A stretch of DNA of 64,000 nucleotides from Microbulbifer elongatus (GCF_020524885.1 NZ_JAIVKJ010000003.1:479501-543500), one strand, 5' to 3'. Shown: positions 40,824 to 51,170, numbered from the stretch's first letter. Program-made: numbers and translations. Notes: generated by a model not told the origin, from the letters alone.

Positions 40824-40922
40824 GTATTTATGGAGTCTGTATCTCATCCGCTGGCATCCGGGTGGTGCCCGATGCCAACGTCTCTTCGCAAATTTAAGAG
40901 TTTGTCTGCCAAGTCAGTGCGT

Positions 40923-43106
40923 TCACTGATTGGTATTTTCCAAATGCCCCTTGCCGAGTAGATCGAGGTAGAAGGCGTATTCCAGGGCCCGCTCTTTATT
41001 CCGGCGGAAGCGACCGGAGGCTCCTCCATGACCCGCCTCCATATTGGTGTGGAACAGAAGTTGGTTCTGGTCGGTTTTGAGTTCGCGCAGTTTTGCCACC
41101 CATTTCATCGGCTCGAAATACTGTACCTGCGAGTCGTGAAGTCCGGTGGTCACAAGAATACTCGGGTAGTCCTGCGCTTTTACCTGATCGTAAGGAGAGT
41201 AGGAAAGCATGTAGTCATAGCTATCCTTGTTGTTGGGATTACCCCACTCGTCGTACTCGTTCACGGTCAGCGGAATGGATTCATCCAGCATGGTTGTGAC
41301 CACATCCACGAAAGGAACTTTGGCGGTAATGCCGCGGTAAAGATCCGGTTCCATGTTTATCACGGCACCCATCAACAGGCCTCCCGCGCTGCCGCCGGAA
41401 GCGAAAACCTTGTCGGGCGCGGCGTAGTTGTGCTTGACCAGTCCCTTAGTTACATCGATAAAGTCAGTAAAGGTGTTCTTCTTATTGAACATCTTTCCGT
41501 CTTCATACCAGGCCCGCCCCAGTTTCTGACCACCGCGAATGTGGGCAATGGCGAACACGAAGCCCCTGTCCAGAAGTGAAAAGACACTGGGAATAAACAC
41601 CGGGTCGATGGTATTGCCGTAAGATCCATAGCCGTATTGCAAGAGCGGATGGGAGCCGTCCTTCTTGAACAGGTCTTGACGGTAAACCAGTGACACTGGG
41701 ATTTGCTTGCCGTCTCGGGCGGTAACACGAATGCCCTCAGCCTTGTAGCGGGTGCGGTCGAAATCCCCCAGGACCTTGTCCTGCTTCATCAATTTGAGAT
41801 CGCCAGAGCGCAGGTCCGCGTCATAGATGGTGTTTGGCGTGGTCAGACTGGAGTAGGAAATTCGGACGGCACCGGACGATACGTCTGGATTATTACTGAG
41901 GGACAGCTGGTAGACCGGGTCGTTGAAGCCGACTTCGAAATCATCTTCGTTTGCCAGTCCGATGATCCGCAGCGCGGACTGGCCATTGGCCCGTTCGACA
42001 ACCGCCAGTCGGTCATCGAATGTCACGAAGTCTTCCAGCAATACGTCTTCCCGATGTGGAATGACTTCCTGCCACTGGGATTTGTCGTTGACCGCGTCAG
42101 CACTTGCCTTCATCAGGCGGAAGTTCTCCGCCTGCCAGTTTGTCTGGATGAAATATTCATCGTTGAGTTTTTGCACAAAATACTCATGCTTGGGCTCGAG
42201 TGCATGCAGTGGCTGGAATTCACCATTCGGCGTATCGGCGTTCAGTACGGAAACACCTTTCACCAACGTCGAGTAATGATGGATGTAGATCATCGCATCA
42301 TCACGTGACTTGGAGATAAAGGTGTAAAAGCTACTGTCTTTTTCTTCGTAGACAATCTGGTCCTCGCTTTGCGGAGTGCCCAGTTTGTGTCGCATCACCT
42401 GAAAGCCGAGCAGGGTTTGCGGGTCCTTGTTGATGTAGAACACCGTCTGGTTATCATTCGCCCAGACCACAGTGCCCTCGGCATTCTCCAGTGTGTCCTG
42501 CAGCAGCTCTCCAGTGCTCAGATCCTTGAAGCGAATACTGTAAATTCGGCGCCCAATTTTGTCCTCGGGATAAGCGAGTAGCTTGTTGTCCGGTGACACC
42601 GCAGTACGTGCCACATTGTAGTAGGCGTGGTCTTCTGCGAGCGCATTGACATCCAGTAAGACTTCTTCTGCTGCCTCAAGGTTACCTTTTTTACGCGCAT
42701 GAATCGGGTACTCACCATCGGACTCGTAGCGTGTGTAATACCAGTAGCCACGTACTTTTACCGGGACCGAAGCTTTATCTTTCTCCAGCCGCCCGACCAT
42801 TTCTTCGTACAAGGCATCCTGCAGCGACTTAGTGTGAGCCATGATCTGGTCGACATAGTGGTTCTCTGCCTCCAGGTGCGCGAGCATTTCAGGGTCGCTA
42901 CGGGAATCGTCACGCATCCAGTAATAGGGGTCGATGCGCTCGTGGCCGTGTATTTCCATCTTGTGCGGGACTTTCTTGGCCACGGGAGGGGCCACTTTAG
43001 GCGCCAGTGCGCTGCTGTCTGGCGAGGTGGGGTTATTCTCGTCGGCTGGTTTGCCGCAGCCTGTGGCAAAGATGGTCAAAGCAAGGAAGGCAATATGAGG
43101 CTTCAT
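40923..43106 (-). CDS. ptrB: Oligopeptidase B (S9A prolyl-oligopeptidase family), exported lipoprotein form
   Basis: 727 residues. The N-terminus (MKPHIAFLALTIFATGC) is a lipoprotein signal, so the enzyme is probably periplasmic, unlike cytoplasmic E. coli PtrB. A seven-bladed propeller domain (about 75-430) precedes the alpha/beta-hydrolase domain: Ser in FASGGSAGGLLMG, Asp in TGLHDSQVQYFEPMKW and His in MEAGHGGASGRF. The family cleaves short peptides after Arg or Lys. It diverges from the OsmC-YcaO gene with 228 bp between them. Specificity is inferred from the family. Confidence 0.9.
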   Translation of the reverse strand: MKPHIAFLALTIFATGCGKPADENNPTSPDSSALAPKVAPPVAKKVPHKMEIHGHERIDPYYWMRDDSRSDPEMLAHLEAENHYVDQIMAHTKSLQDALYEEMVGRLEKDKASVPVKVRGYWYYTRYESDGEYPIHARKKGNLEAAEEVLLDVNALAEDHAYYNVARTAVSPDNKLLAYPEDKIGRRIYSIRFKDLSTGELLQDTLENAEGTVVWANDNQTVFYINKDPQTLLGFQVMRHKLGTPQSEDQIVYEEKDSSFYTFISKSRDDAMIYIHHYSTLVKGVSVLNADTPNGEFQPLHALEPKHEYFVQKLNDEYFIQTNWQAENFRLMKASADAVNDKSQWQEVIPHREDVLLEDFVTFDDRLAVVERANGQSALRIIGLANEDDFEVGFNDPVYQLSLSNNPDVSSGAVRISYSSLTTPNTIYDADLRSGDLKLMKQDKVLGDFDRTRYKAEGIRVTARDGKQIPVSLVYRQDLFKKDGSHPLLQYGYGSYGNTIDPVFIPSVFSLLDRGFVFAIAHIRGGQKLGRAWYEDGKMFNKKNTFTDFIDVTKGLVKHNYAAPDKVFASGGSAGGLLMGAVINMEPDLYRGITAKVPFVDVVTTMLDESIPLTVNEYDEWGNPNNKDSYDYMLSYSPYDQVKAQDYPSILVTTGLHDSQVQYFEPMKWVAKLRELKTDQNQLLFHTNMEAGHGGASGRFRRNKERALEYAFYLDLLGKGHLENTNQ

Positions 43107-43334
43107 GGCAGCTCCGGGTGATGTTTATCGTTATACCGCGACTGGCGATATCCTATAACAGATCTTCACCACAGGGACATTCGGTGCGACGAAGGGCGGT
43201 GTCGTGAAAACACGCCCGCGAGCACAGATGATCGCGTTAGCGGCAGACGAGCTACCCTAAATTCTGCATAATGCCGCGCCGTCGCCTGACCCAGATGGCA
43301 GGCCGCCACACATTCTCCTAATCCGGTAGTTTCC

Positions 43335-45536
43335 ATGGAAATCAACGTCAACTTCCTCGATAACCTGCGACTTGAAGCCAAGTTTGACGACTTTACGGTC
43401 ATTACTGACCAGCCGATCCGCTACAAGGGCGATGGCTCGGCGCCGAGTCCGTTTGATTACTTCTTGGCATCGTCGGCGTTGTGTGCCGCGTATTTTGTGC
43501 GGGTCTATTGCCTGGCGCGGGATATACCGACGGACAATATCCGCCTGTCGCAGAACAACATCGTTGACCCAGAGGACCGTTACAACCAGATCTTCAAGAT
43601 CCAGGTGGAGCTGCCGGAGGATATTTCGGAAAAGGATCGCGCCGGTATCCTGCGTTCTATTGACCGCTGCACCGTGAAGAAAGTGATCCAGACCGGTCCG
43701 GACTTCCAGATCGAGACGGTGGAGAATCTCGCGGAAGACGCCCAGGCGCTTCTGATGGTCGAGCCGGATGCGGAGCACCGTACCATGATTGAAGGCAAGG
43801 ATCTGCCGCTGGAGCAGACCATTGCCAATATGACCAAAATCCTCGCGGATCTGGGGATGAAGATTGAGATCTCTTCCTGGCGCAACATCGTGCCCCACGT
43901 GTGGTCGCTGCATATTCGCGACGCGGCATCTCCCATGTGCTTCACCAATGGCAAGGGCGCGACCAAAGAGAGTGCCCTGTGTTCGGCGCTGGGTGAATTC
44001 ATCGAGCGCCTCAATTGCAATTTCTTCTACAACGATCAGTACTTTGGTGAAGAGATCGCCACCGCGCCGTTCGTGCATTACCCCAATGAAAAGTGGTTTG
44101 AACTGGAAGAGGATGACTCGCTACCGACAGGGATTCTCGATGATCACACACGGGCGATCTATAACCCCGAGGGCGAGTTGGGCGGCTCAAATCTGATCGA
44201 CACCAATTCCGGTCGCGCTGATCGCGGCATCTGCTCGCTGCCGTTTGTGCGCAAGTCGGATGGTGAGGTGGTGTACTTTCCTTCCAACCTGATCGAGAAC
44301 CTGTTTCTCAGCAACGGCATGAGCGCGGGCAATACGCTGCCGGAAGCCCAAGTCCAATGCCTGTCGGAAATCTTTGAGCGCGCAGTTAAAAAAGAGATCC
44401 TTGAGCAGGAAATCGCACTGCCGGATGTGCCGAAAGAGGTGCTGGCAAAGTATCCGGATATTGTTGAGGGAATCGAGGAGCTTGAGAAGCAGGGGTTCCC
44501 GATTCTGGTGAAAGACGCTTCCCTCGGAGGCCAGTTCCCGGTTATGTGCGTGACGCTGATGAATCCGCGCAATGGCGGTGTTTTCGCATCGTTTGGTGCA
44601 CACCCAAGCTTCCACGTGGCGCTGGAGCGAAGCCTCACGGAATTGATGCAGGGGCGCAGCTTCGAGGGCCTGAATGATGTGCCGCCGCCCACATTCAACA
44701 GCCTGGAAGTGTCCGAGCCCAATAATTTTGTCGAGCATTTCATCGACTCTACAGGCGTAGTCTCCTGGCGTTTCTTCAGCGCGAAGTCCGACTACGAATT
44801 TGTCGAATGGGATTTCTCCGGAAACCATCACGATACCAACGAGACCGAAACCGACCGCCTGTTCCGTATTCTCGAGGAGATGGGTAAAGAGGCTTACATG
44901 GCGACCTACGATGAACTGGGCGCGCCGGCCTGCCGGATTCTGGTGCCGGGGTATTCCGAAGTGTACCCGGTCGAGGATCTGATCTGGGATAACACCAACA
45001 AGGCGCTCGATTACCGCGAGGATATTCTCAACCTGCACCGTCTGGAGGACGGGCAACTGGAAGACCTGGTGGAGCGCCTTGAAGAAAGCCAGATCGACAA
45101 TTATGAAACCATCATCACCCTGATCGGTGTCGAGTTCGATGAGAATACGGTTTGGGGGCAGTTGACGGTGCTGGAATTGAAGATCTTGATTTACCTCGCA
45201 CTACAGCGCCACGACGAGGCGTTGGAGCTGGTGGAGGCCTTCCTGCAGTACAACGACAACACCGTAGAGCGCGGGCTCTTCTACCGCGCCGTGCAGGCCG
45301 TGCTGGAGATCGAACTGGACGACGACCTGGCACTGGAAGACTTTGTTTTCAACCTTCGCCGCATGTATGGCGATGCAGTGATGGATGCTGTCGTGGGCTC
45401 AGTGGATGGTTCCGTGCGTTTTGCCGGGCTGACGCCGACGAATATGCAGCTGGAGGGACTGGACAAGCATCTGCGGTTGATCGAGAGCTACAAGAAACTG
45501 CACGCGGCCCGGGCTGCGTGTGCCCGGAACACCTGA
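43335..45536 (+). CDS. ycaO: OsmC-YcaO fusion protein
   Basis: 733 residues. Residues 1-140 form an OsmC-type domain (PSPFDYFLASSALCAAYFVRV and a second Cys in IDRCTVKKVIQTGP). Residues ~160-550 are the YcaO ATP-binding domain (NPHVWSLHI-like start, FTNGKGATKESALCSALGEF, then SAGNTLPEAQVQCLSEIFER). The C-terminal ~180 residues are the helical, Glu/Asp/Leu-rich TPR-like region of the E. coli YcaO type. In E. coli YcaO assists RimO in beta-methylthiolation of ribosomal protein S12. The OsmC fusion is common in gammaproteobacteria. It converges with the haem-motif gene, the stops 12 bases apart. Confidence 0.9.
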   Translation: MEINVNFLDNLRLEAKFDDFTVITDQPIRYKGDGSAPSPFDYFLASSALCAAYFVRVYCLARDIPTDNIRLSQNNIVDPEDRYNQIFKIQVELPEDISEKDRAGILRSIDRCTVKKVIQTGPDFQIETVENLAEDAQALLMVEPDAEHRTMIEGKDLPLEQTIANMTKILADLGMKIEISSWRNIVPHVWSLHIRDAASPMCFTNGKGATKESALCSALGEFIERLNCNFFYNDQYFGEEIATAPFVHYPNEKWFELEEDDSLPTGILDDHTRAIYNPEGELGGSNLIDTNSGRADRGICSLPFVRKSDGEVVYFPSNLIENLFLSNGMSAGNTLPEAQVQCLSEIFERAVKKEILEQEIALPDVPKEVLAKYPDIVEGIEELEKQGFPILVKDASLGGQFPVMCVTLMNPRNGGVFASFGAHPSFHVALERSLTELMQGRSFEGLNDVPPPTFNSLEVSEPNNFVEHFIDSTGVVSWRFFSAKSDYEFVEWDFSGNHHDTNETETDRLFRILEEMGKEAYMATYDELGAPACRILVPGYSEVYPVEDLIWDNTNKALDYREDILNLHRLEDGQLEDLVERLEESQIDNYETIITLIGVEFDENTVWGQLTVLELKILIYLALQRHDEALELVEAFLQYNDNTVERGLFYRAVQAVLEIELDDDLALEDFVFNLRRMYGDAVMDAVVGSVDGSVRFAGLTPTNMQLEGLDKHLRLIESYKKLHAARAACARNT

Positions 45537-45548
45537 CACGGCTCTTGC

Positions 45549-47123
45549 TCAGGGCATTGAACATCCCATTTGTGGGTTTTCTTCCTGCCCAGATTTCGCA
45601 TTGAGTAACAAAAAGCTCATGACATGCAGAGGTTCAAACCGCTTCTCGTATGGAGGATAGGATGTGACTCCGTGCGGGAAGGCATTGAGGTGACACCGGG
45701 CGCAGCTGAACCCCTTTTGTGTGTAGGTTTCCAGCGTGGTATTGACGAGGTTCTGTACGCTCGAATGCTGTGCGCCCGGGATGCCCGGCCCGAGATGAGG
45801 ATTGGGCTCCACCAGATTCTTGTTCTGGGTGCCGATCAACTGGTAGTAAGACCAGACCGAATCCCGCAATAGCCACTGGTACTTTCTGTTGGTGAGCTGC
45901 ACATCCAGGGGTATTGGCGTCACTCGAGAAACGTTTACCGAATCGATATCTGTTTTTGGCGGCAGTGCGTCGCCGAGTTTAAACGTGGCGGGAATGAGAC
46001 CGGCTTCGCCGGACTTGCCACCCACTTCGTAGCCGTTGGGGTAGCTGGGCGCACCGCCCGACGTGTAGCCGCCGTCATTTCCGGGGTTTAGCGCGGGGTG
46101 GGCGGGGAGCGGTAGTGGGTCGTTAAAGCGCTTTTGCAGGCGTACATTGTCCACGTGCTCAAAAGTTGATGGCAAGTGTCCAAAGGGCGTCACCCGGTGG
46201 ATGTGAAAGCCGACCAGGCCCATCAGGGTCGGTGCACTCAGGCTGCCGTCAGGTTGCGGGAACTGAAGAATTCGCCGGAAGTAGCGTCCCGGAATATCAG
46301 CGTCCGGCCCCTCTGTTTTCAAAACTTTCCATGCGGCTTTGACTTCTGTAATGCCCTGGCGTGCATAGTGCGGCAGGTCGCGTAAGTAATATTCCAGTCC
46401 GGTGGGAAGAGGCTGGAACTTGCTGCTGTCTTCATACGGCGCCTGTGCGGGCTTCGGGGCGGTACCGTGCTGGTTGGCGTGGTCGATAAAATTGTTTACC
46501 GCAATCACCTGATTATCGGCATCGTAGTATTTGAACTCTTTGATATACCGAAAATACGGCTGGCTTAGCGTGACTTCAACACGAACATACTCTTTGTTCT
46601 GATCCACCAGTGGGCCGGTTGGCACATTCGAATTTGTGTATGGCTGATTAATACCTGGAGCAAACGGGCGCCCATATACGTAACTGTTGGAATAGCAGGG
46701 CGGTGATGGCTGGCGTTCGAGCTCGGTAAACTCCGGATTTCCCCAGTCCACTGGCCAATACTGGGGCGGTGTAAACGCGGTCTGGGGATCCATATAAGAT
46801 TCCCAGACGACGATGGGGTGTGGCTCGGTGGTGTTTGCGATACCGGCGAGCACTGCTTGCGCGTCCGGTTTTCCTCCGGGTCCACCCTCTTCCCAGGGCC
46901 AGTTCAGCGCAATAAATGATTGCCAGGCAAAGTCGTAGGTATCCTGCTGACTTACGGGCGGGGTTTGGTAGTTGTCCGGATCTGCAGGGTAGGCGGGATG
47001 ATTGATATCGAAAGGCAGTAGCCAGGGTGTTTGCCAGCGGGGGAGCCCATTGCTGCTGGCGGACGTTGAAACCAACAGTGCGCAGCTCAGTGCTACATAC
47101 TGCATCATCGAAGGTAGTTTCAT
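45549..47123 (-). CDS. Exported protein with one CxxCH haem motif
   Basis: 524 residues. ATG 47123 gives a signal peptide (MKLPSMMQYVALSCALLVST); an ATG at 47150 would add nine residues. The body is Pro/Tyr/Trp-rich, probably all-beta. The only recognised motif is CARCH (GFSCARCHLNAFPHG) near residue 475, a c-type haem site, with HIHRVTPFGHLPS earlier as a possible axial-ligand or metal region. Similar mono-haem proteins of unknown role occur in proteobacteria; a periplasmic redox enzyme is a reasonable guess. Its neighbour on the same strand is the DUF6445 protein, with 130 bp between. Confidence 0.72.
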   Translation of the reverse strand: MKLPSMMQYVALSCALLVSTSASSNGLPRWQTPWLLPFDINHPAYPADPDNYQTPPVSQQDTYDFAWQSFIALNWPWEEGGPGGKPDAQAVLAGIANTTEPHPIVVWESYMDPQTAFTPPQYWPVDWGNPEFTELERQPSPPCYSNSYVYGRPFAPGINQPYTNSNVPTGPLVDQNKEYVRVEVTLSQPYFRYIKEFKYYDADNQVIAVNNFIDHANQHGTAPKPAQAPYEDSSKFQPLPTGLEYYLRDLPHYARQGITEVKAAWKVLKTEGPDADIPGRYFRRILQFPQPDGSLSAPTLMGLVGFHIHRVTPFGHLPSTFEHVDNVRLQKRFNDPLPLPAHPALNPGNDGGYTSGGAPSYPNGYEVGGKSGEAGLIPATFKLGDALPPKTDIDSVNVSRVTPIPLDVQLTNRKYQWLLRDSVWSYYQLIGTQNKNLVEPNPHLGPGIPGAQHSSVQNLVNTTLETYTQKGFSCARCHLNAFPHGVTSYPPYEKRFEPLHVMSFLLLNAKSGQEENPQMGCSMP

Positions 47124-47254
47124 ACTGCGAAGCTCGTTCGAAAAACACATCCTGTAGGAATAAGTGTAGGACGGGTGCCGGGTGCTGCGTTTTCTGAGGC
47201 GTCACTTGCGCAATGTATGATTAATGTTTTCTGGCGCTTACTTTTGCCTTGCGT

Positions 47255-47950
47255 TTACCAGCTGAGCTTAGAGGTGATATCGATGAAGCCGGTAATCGTC
47301 AATCTGCCTTCGCGGGCATTGTCCGAAAGCGTTTCGCCGCTTTCAACGATGCCGGAATGGAGCAGGCTGGCGGGGTAGAATGCGACTCGATTAAACTTTG
47401 CCACTACCTCGCCTATGGCCTCGTACCACGGGGTACATTGACTCGCATAACCCGGTTGCACCGCTTTCACCAGTTTGCCGGCCTGTTCCTGGTAGGTGGA
47501 AACCCGGTCTTGTAGAACGTTCTCGTATCCGCTCTCTATGTGCCTGAAGAATCGCGTACCGCGAAAGGGCGTATCGCACAGGTAGTGCAGCATCGCCAAT
47601 TGCCGGCCGCTTACGGCGTCGAAATGGGGTAGGGACTGGATTGGCTTCAGCGTTTCGGGTGGTCTGGTGACCATGGAAAAGCAGCAGAAGGCATTGTGTA
47701 TGACGTCGCTGGAGAGCCCCTTACCTGTATCCAGTGAAAAGGCTTGTCGCAGTGGTCCGGCAGCGAGCTGCAGTGTGCGGTTCAGGTAATCCGCGGGAAC
47801 CTGTGCGCGGATGCCCGGGTAATTCGGGTTTTCCCGAATCCATTGACTCTGCTCTGCTGCCCTGAGTAATTCCTCAGGGCTTGGAAACAGGTCATCAATG
47901 ATCACTGCCGGGGTGCGCTCGGCACCCACATACTCAATATTTACCTGCAT
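47255..47950 (-). CDS. DUF6445-family protein
   Basis: 231 residues, no signal peptide. IIDDLFPSPEELL at the start, SLPHFDAVSGRQLAMLHYL in the middle and FNRVAFYPASLLHSG near the end give the His-x-Asp…His layout of a 2-oxoglutarate/Fe(II)-type jelly roll. I recognise the family as DUF6445, often found in marine bacteria near TonB receptors and SapC-like proteins. Its substrate is unknown. Same strand as the haem-motif protein gene downstream. Confidence 0.68.
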   Translation of the reverse strand: MQVNIEYVGAERTPAVIIDDLFPSPEELLRAAEQSQWIRENPNYPGIRAQVPADYLNRTLQLAAGPLRQAFSLDTGKGLSSDVIHNAFCCFSMVTRPPETLKPIQSLPHFDAVSGRQLAMLHYLCDTPFRGTRFFRHIESGYENVLQDRVSTYQEQAGKLVKAVQPGYASQCTPWYEAIGEVVAKFNRVAFYPASLLHSGIVESGETLSDNAREGRLTITGFIDITSKLSW

Positions 47951-48036
47951 TCGCCTTAGCTACCGCCAAAAATACGGCCTTTATTATGCCTGATGGCGTT
48001 TATTTTGGCAGTGTCCTGACCTTCGGCGACTAAAAC

Positions 48037-48063
48037 AAAAAGCCCACCAAAAGGTGGGCTTTT
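48037..48063 (-). terminator. Terminator of the M16 peptidase gene
   Basis: On the minus strand AAAAGCCCACC-TTTT-GGTGGGCTTTTT, stem of 10-11 bp followed by a T-rich run (TTTTTGTTTT). It begins 23 nt after the stop of the M16 gene. Confidence 0.9.
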
Positions 48064-48085
48064 AAATCGCTGGTACCCTGGGGAA

Positions 48086-51055
48086 TCAGCGGCTGGCGGA
48101 CTCCGGTGCTGCCGGTGCGTCTTCTGTCTCGATAACGTACCCGTCTTCATCCAGCTCGACGATCGGCATTCCCAGTGCTTCGATATCCTCGCGGATGGAT
48201 GCGGAATCTCCAACCACCACAATTGCCATATTGTCTGGCTCAAGCAGGCCGGTAATTGCCTTGTTGAGGGTCTTGCGATCGGTCTCCTGCAGGAGAGTGC
48301 CCTGCTGGGAGCGGTAATCCAGCGGCAGGTCGTAGCGCAGGATCCGATTGAGCAGGCCCAGCTTGGCGGAGGGGGTTTCGTAGCTGCGGGCTTCCTGTTG
48401 GCCGATGGCGGAGCGCAGGTAATTGAACTCGCTTTCGGTCATGCCTTCCTTGTCGAACGTCGCCAGCTCGGTCAGCACTTCGTTGAGCGCGTCTGCGGTA
48501 GCTTCTTTCTTCACCTCTGAGCTCATCATATAGCTGCCATACTGCGGTTCGCCCATCAGGTAAGTGCGGGCGCCGTAGGTGTAGCCCTTGTCTTCGCGCA
48601 GGTTCAGGTTGATGCGGCTGTTGAAGTTGCCACCGAGTGGAAAGTTGCCAAGGTAGGCCAGGTAGTAGTCGCCCAGGGCATCGTAGGGCAGGGCGTGCTG
48701 GCTTACCCGCAGGCTCGACTGCGCAGCACCTTCCTTGTTCACCAGGTATACGGTGCGGCCCTTGATTTCCGGTTGTTGCAGCGCGATGGCGGGGCGCGCG
48801 GGCTGGGAGACTTTCAGCTTCGCGAGGCCGTCCAGCGCCTTGACGATTTTCTCATGCGGCACACTGGTGCTGACCGTGACACCACCGAAGTGCGCCGGAA
48901 AGTGCGCGTTGTAATACGCTTTGACGTCTTCCAAGGTGATATTGGCAACGGTATCTGGCAGGCCGCCATTGGGGAAACTCAGCGGGTGCTCGGGTCCACG
49001 CATCACGGCACCGACCGCGCGGCTCGCGAGGCCTTGTGGCGTTTTGCGGGCCTGCTGAAGGCCTTCAATCGTTTGTTGCTTGATGCGCGCGAAGTCTTCC
49101 TCACTGAAGGCCGGCTCCAGGATGCGCTCCATCATTAGGGGTACGGCTTTATCCAGGTGCTTGGCCAGCACATTGAGCGTTACCGTGGTGTCGTAGTCAC
49201 CAGCGCTGACACTGATGGATGCGCCCAGTCGTTTGAGTTCCTCGGCAAATTCTGCAGCGCTGCGCTTGCTGGTGGCCTCGGTCATCAGTGAGGTCATCAG
49301 TGAGGTCAGTCCGGCTTTGCCGCGCGGCTCATCCCGTTGGCCCACGCCGAATACGGCCTGCACGGTAACCGTGGGGGTCTCGTCGTTCTGCACGGCCAGC
49401 AGGCGCACGCCATTTTTCAGTTTGCCGTCCTCGATACTCGGCAGTTCAACCTGCGGGTTTACCCCGGGTGTGGGCTGCACACTGCGGTCGAAGTTATCTG
49501 TTACCGGGCGCAGTGCCAGTGCTTCGTCGTCATCGCCGTAGCTATCTGGAATGGTGCGTTTCCATTCATAGTTCTGTTCCGCCGCGGCCAGTTCTGGCTT
49601 GCTATTGGGAACCACACTCAGCAGTAACGCGGGTTTGGCGGCGATGTACTGGTCAAACACGCGCGTTACGTCGTCGGTTTTTACCGAAAGGTATGCATTG
49701 ATCTCGTGGTCGATGCCTTTGGGACTGCCGGTGAAGGTCTCAAATGCGGCGAGAGTAGAAACCTTGCCGGAAACAGACTGCAGCCCAAATACACGACCGG
49801 ACTCATAGCCAGCCTTGAATTTCACCAGGTCATCTTCGGTAACACCGCGCTTGGCAAATTCGCTCAGGGTATCGCGCACCGCCAGTTCCATCTCTGCCAG
49901 TGTTTCACCAGAGGCGGGATTCTGGATCACGATAAACCACATTTCACAGGCGAGTTCCTTGCACGAGTGGGATACGCTCGCTGAAACCGCGCGTCCTGTT
50001 TGCACCAGGCGCTGATAGAGCATGGAGTCCTGACCCTGCCCGAGAATCTCCGCGGCGGCGTCCAGCGCGGGTTCATCCGGATGGTTGTAATAGACTGTGG
50101 GTACCATCATCGCCAGGGCGGGCAGGTGGATATTGTCCTCCAGCGTGACATAGCGGTCTTTTTCCAGCTTGGCTGGCTGCTTGGGCAGGTTCTGGACTTC
50201 GGGGCCCGCGGGAATCGGGCCGAAATACTTGGTCACCCATTCGAGGGTCTTGGCCTTGTCGATGTCACCACCGATGCTGATAACCGCATTATTGGGGCCG
50301 TACCAGCGCAGGAAGAAACGCTTCAGGTCGTTCAGGTCGGCGCGATCCAGATCTTCGAGCCAGCCGATAGTAGGCCAGGAGTAGGGGTGCCCGTCGGGGT
50401 AGGTCGACGCAAGCATGGTTTCCAAGGCGCGGCCGTAAGGGCGGTTGTCAACGCGCTGCCCGCGTTCGTTTTTGACGGTTTCACGCTGGACCTCGAATTT
50501 TTCCTGGGTCACAGCGTCCAGGAACACCCCCATGCGGTCGGCTTCCAACCACAGAACGGTTTCCAGCTGGTTTGCCGGCACCGTCTGGTAATAGTTGGTA
50601 CGGTCGGTATTGGTGGTACCGTTCATGGTGCCACCGGCTTCGGTAATAATGCGGAAGTGCTCTTCATCCGCCACATTGACCGAACCCTGGAACATCATGT
50701 GCTCGAAGAAGTGAGCGAAGCCAGAGCGGCCCGGATCTTCACGATTTGAGCCCACATGATAAGTAACGTCCACGTGTACCAGAGGATCGGAATCATCCTC
50801 GTGCAGGACAACCGTCAGGCCGTTGGCAAGCTTGTATTTGCTGTAGGGAATGGCGATTTCGGCCCCATTGCCATCAAAGGTTTCAACCAGCGTGACACCC
50901 TGTGGGAGGTTGCTGGATGTGCTGCTGGTATCGATGGGTGCGTCAGGGGAGGAGTCGGTGGGTGCCTGTTCTGAACCCTTGCTGCAGGCAAACAGAAGTG
51001 CAGAGACAAAAACCAGTGCGATCTTGTTGCGAAGCATGTGGCGGTAGACCTTCAT
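48086..51055 (-). CDS. M16-family zinc metalloprotease, lipoprotein
   Basis: 989 residues with two M16 repeats, as in insulinase/pitrilysin-like two-domain peptidases. The inverted zinc motif HFFEH (His115, Glu118, His119, in SGFAHFFEHMMFQG) lies in the N-terminal half, the second half being inactive in the family. A lipoprotein signal with lipobox near FAC (Cys24, ALLFACSKGS) puts it in the periplasm or outer membrane. ATG 51055 is kept, but ATG 51037 (MLRNKIAL) with AAGGT upstream is an equal choice. The C-terminal tail is acidic and Pro-rich. Monocistronic with its own terminator. Confidence 0.92.
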   Translation of the reverse strand: MKVYRHMLRNKIALVFVSALLFACSKGSEQAPTDSSPDAPIDTSSTSSNLPQGVTLVETFDGNGAEIAIPYSKYKLANGLTVVLHEDDSDPLVHVDVTYHVGSNREDPGRSGFAHFFEHMMFQGSVNVADEEHFRIITEAGGTMNGTTNTDRTNYYQTVPANQLETVLWLEADRMGVFLDAVTQEKFEVQRETVKNERGQRVDNRPYGRALETMLASTYPDGHPYSWPTIGWLEDLDRADLNDLKRFFLRWYGPNNAVISIGGDIDKAKTLEWVTKYFGPIPAGPEVQNLPKQPAKLEKDRYVTLEDNIHLPALAMMVPTVYYNHPDEPALDAAAEILGQGQDSMLYQRLVQTGRAVSASVSHSCKELACEMWFIVIQNPASGETLAEMELAVRDTLSEFAKRGVTEDDLVKFKAGYESGRVFGLQSVSGKVSTLAAFETFTGSPKGIDHEINAYLSVKTDDVTRVFDQYIAAKPALLLSVVPNSKPELAAAEQNYEWKRTIPDSYGDDDEALALRPVTDNFDRSVQPTPGVNPQVELPSIEDGKLKNGVRLLAVQNDETPTVTVQAVFGVGQRDEPRGKAGLTSLMTSLMTEATSKRSAAEFAEELKRLGASISVSAGDYDTTVTLNVLAKHLDKAVPLMMERILEPAFSEEDFARIKQQTIEGLQQARKTPQGLASRAVGAVMRGPEHPLSFPNGGLPDTVANITLEDVKAYYNAHFPAHFGGVTVSTSVPHEKIVKALDGLAKLKVSQPARPAIALQQPEIKGRTVYLVNKEGAAQSSLRVSQHALPYDALGDYYLAYLGNFPLGGNFNSRINLNLREDKGYTYGARTYLMGEPQYGSYMMSSEVKKEATADALNEVLTELATFDKEGMTESEFNYLRSAIGQQEARSYETPSAKLGLLNRILRYDLPLDYRSQQGTLLQETDRKTLNKAITGLLEPDNMAIVVVGDSASIREDIEALGMPIVELDEDGYVIETEDAPAAPESASR

Positions 51056-51170
51056 TGTTATTGGTCGGAACCTCCGATGCTAGCACAGCTGTCGCTGCGC
51101 GGTGCGGTCGTCTGACCGGCAGGGTTCACTTGGCGTGCGTTACAACGCCATGGCCAAACAACACAAATAA

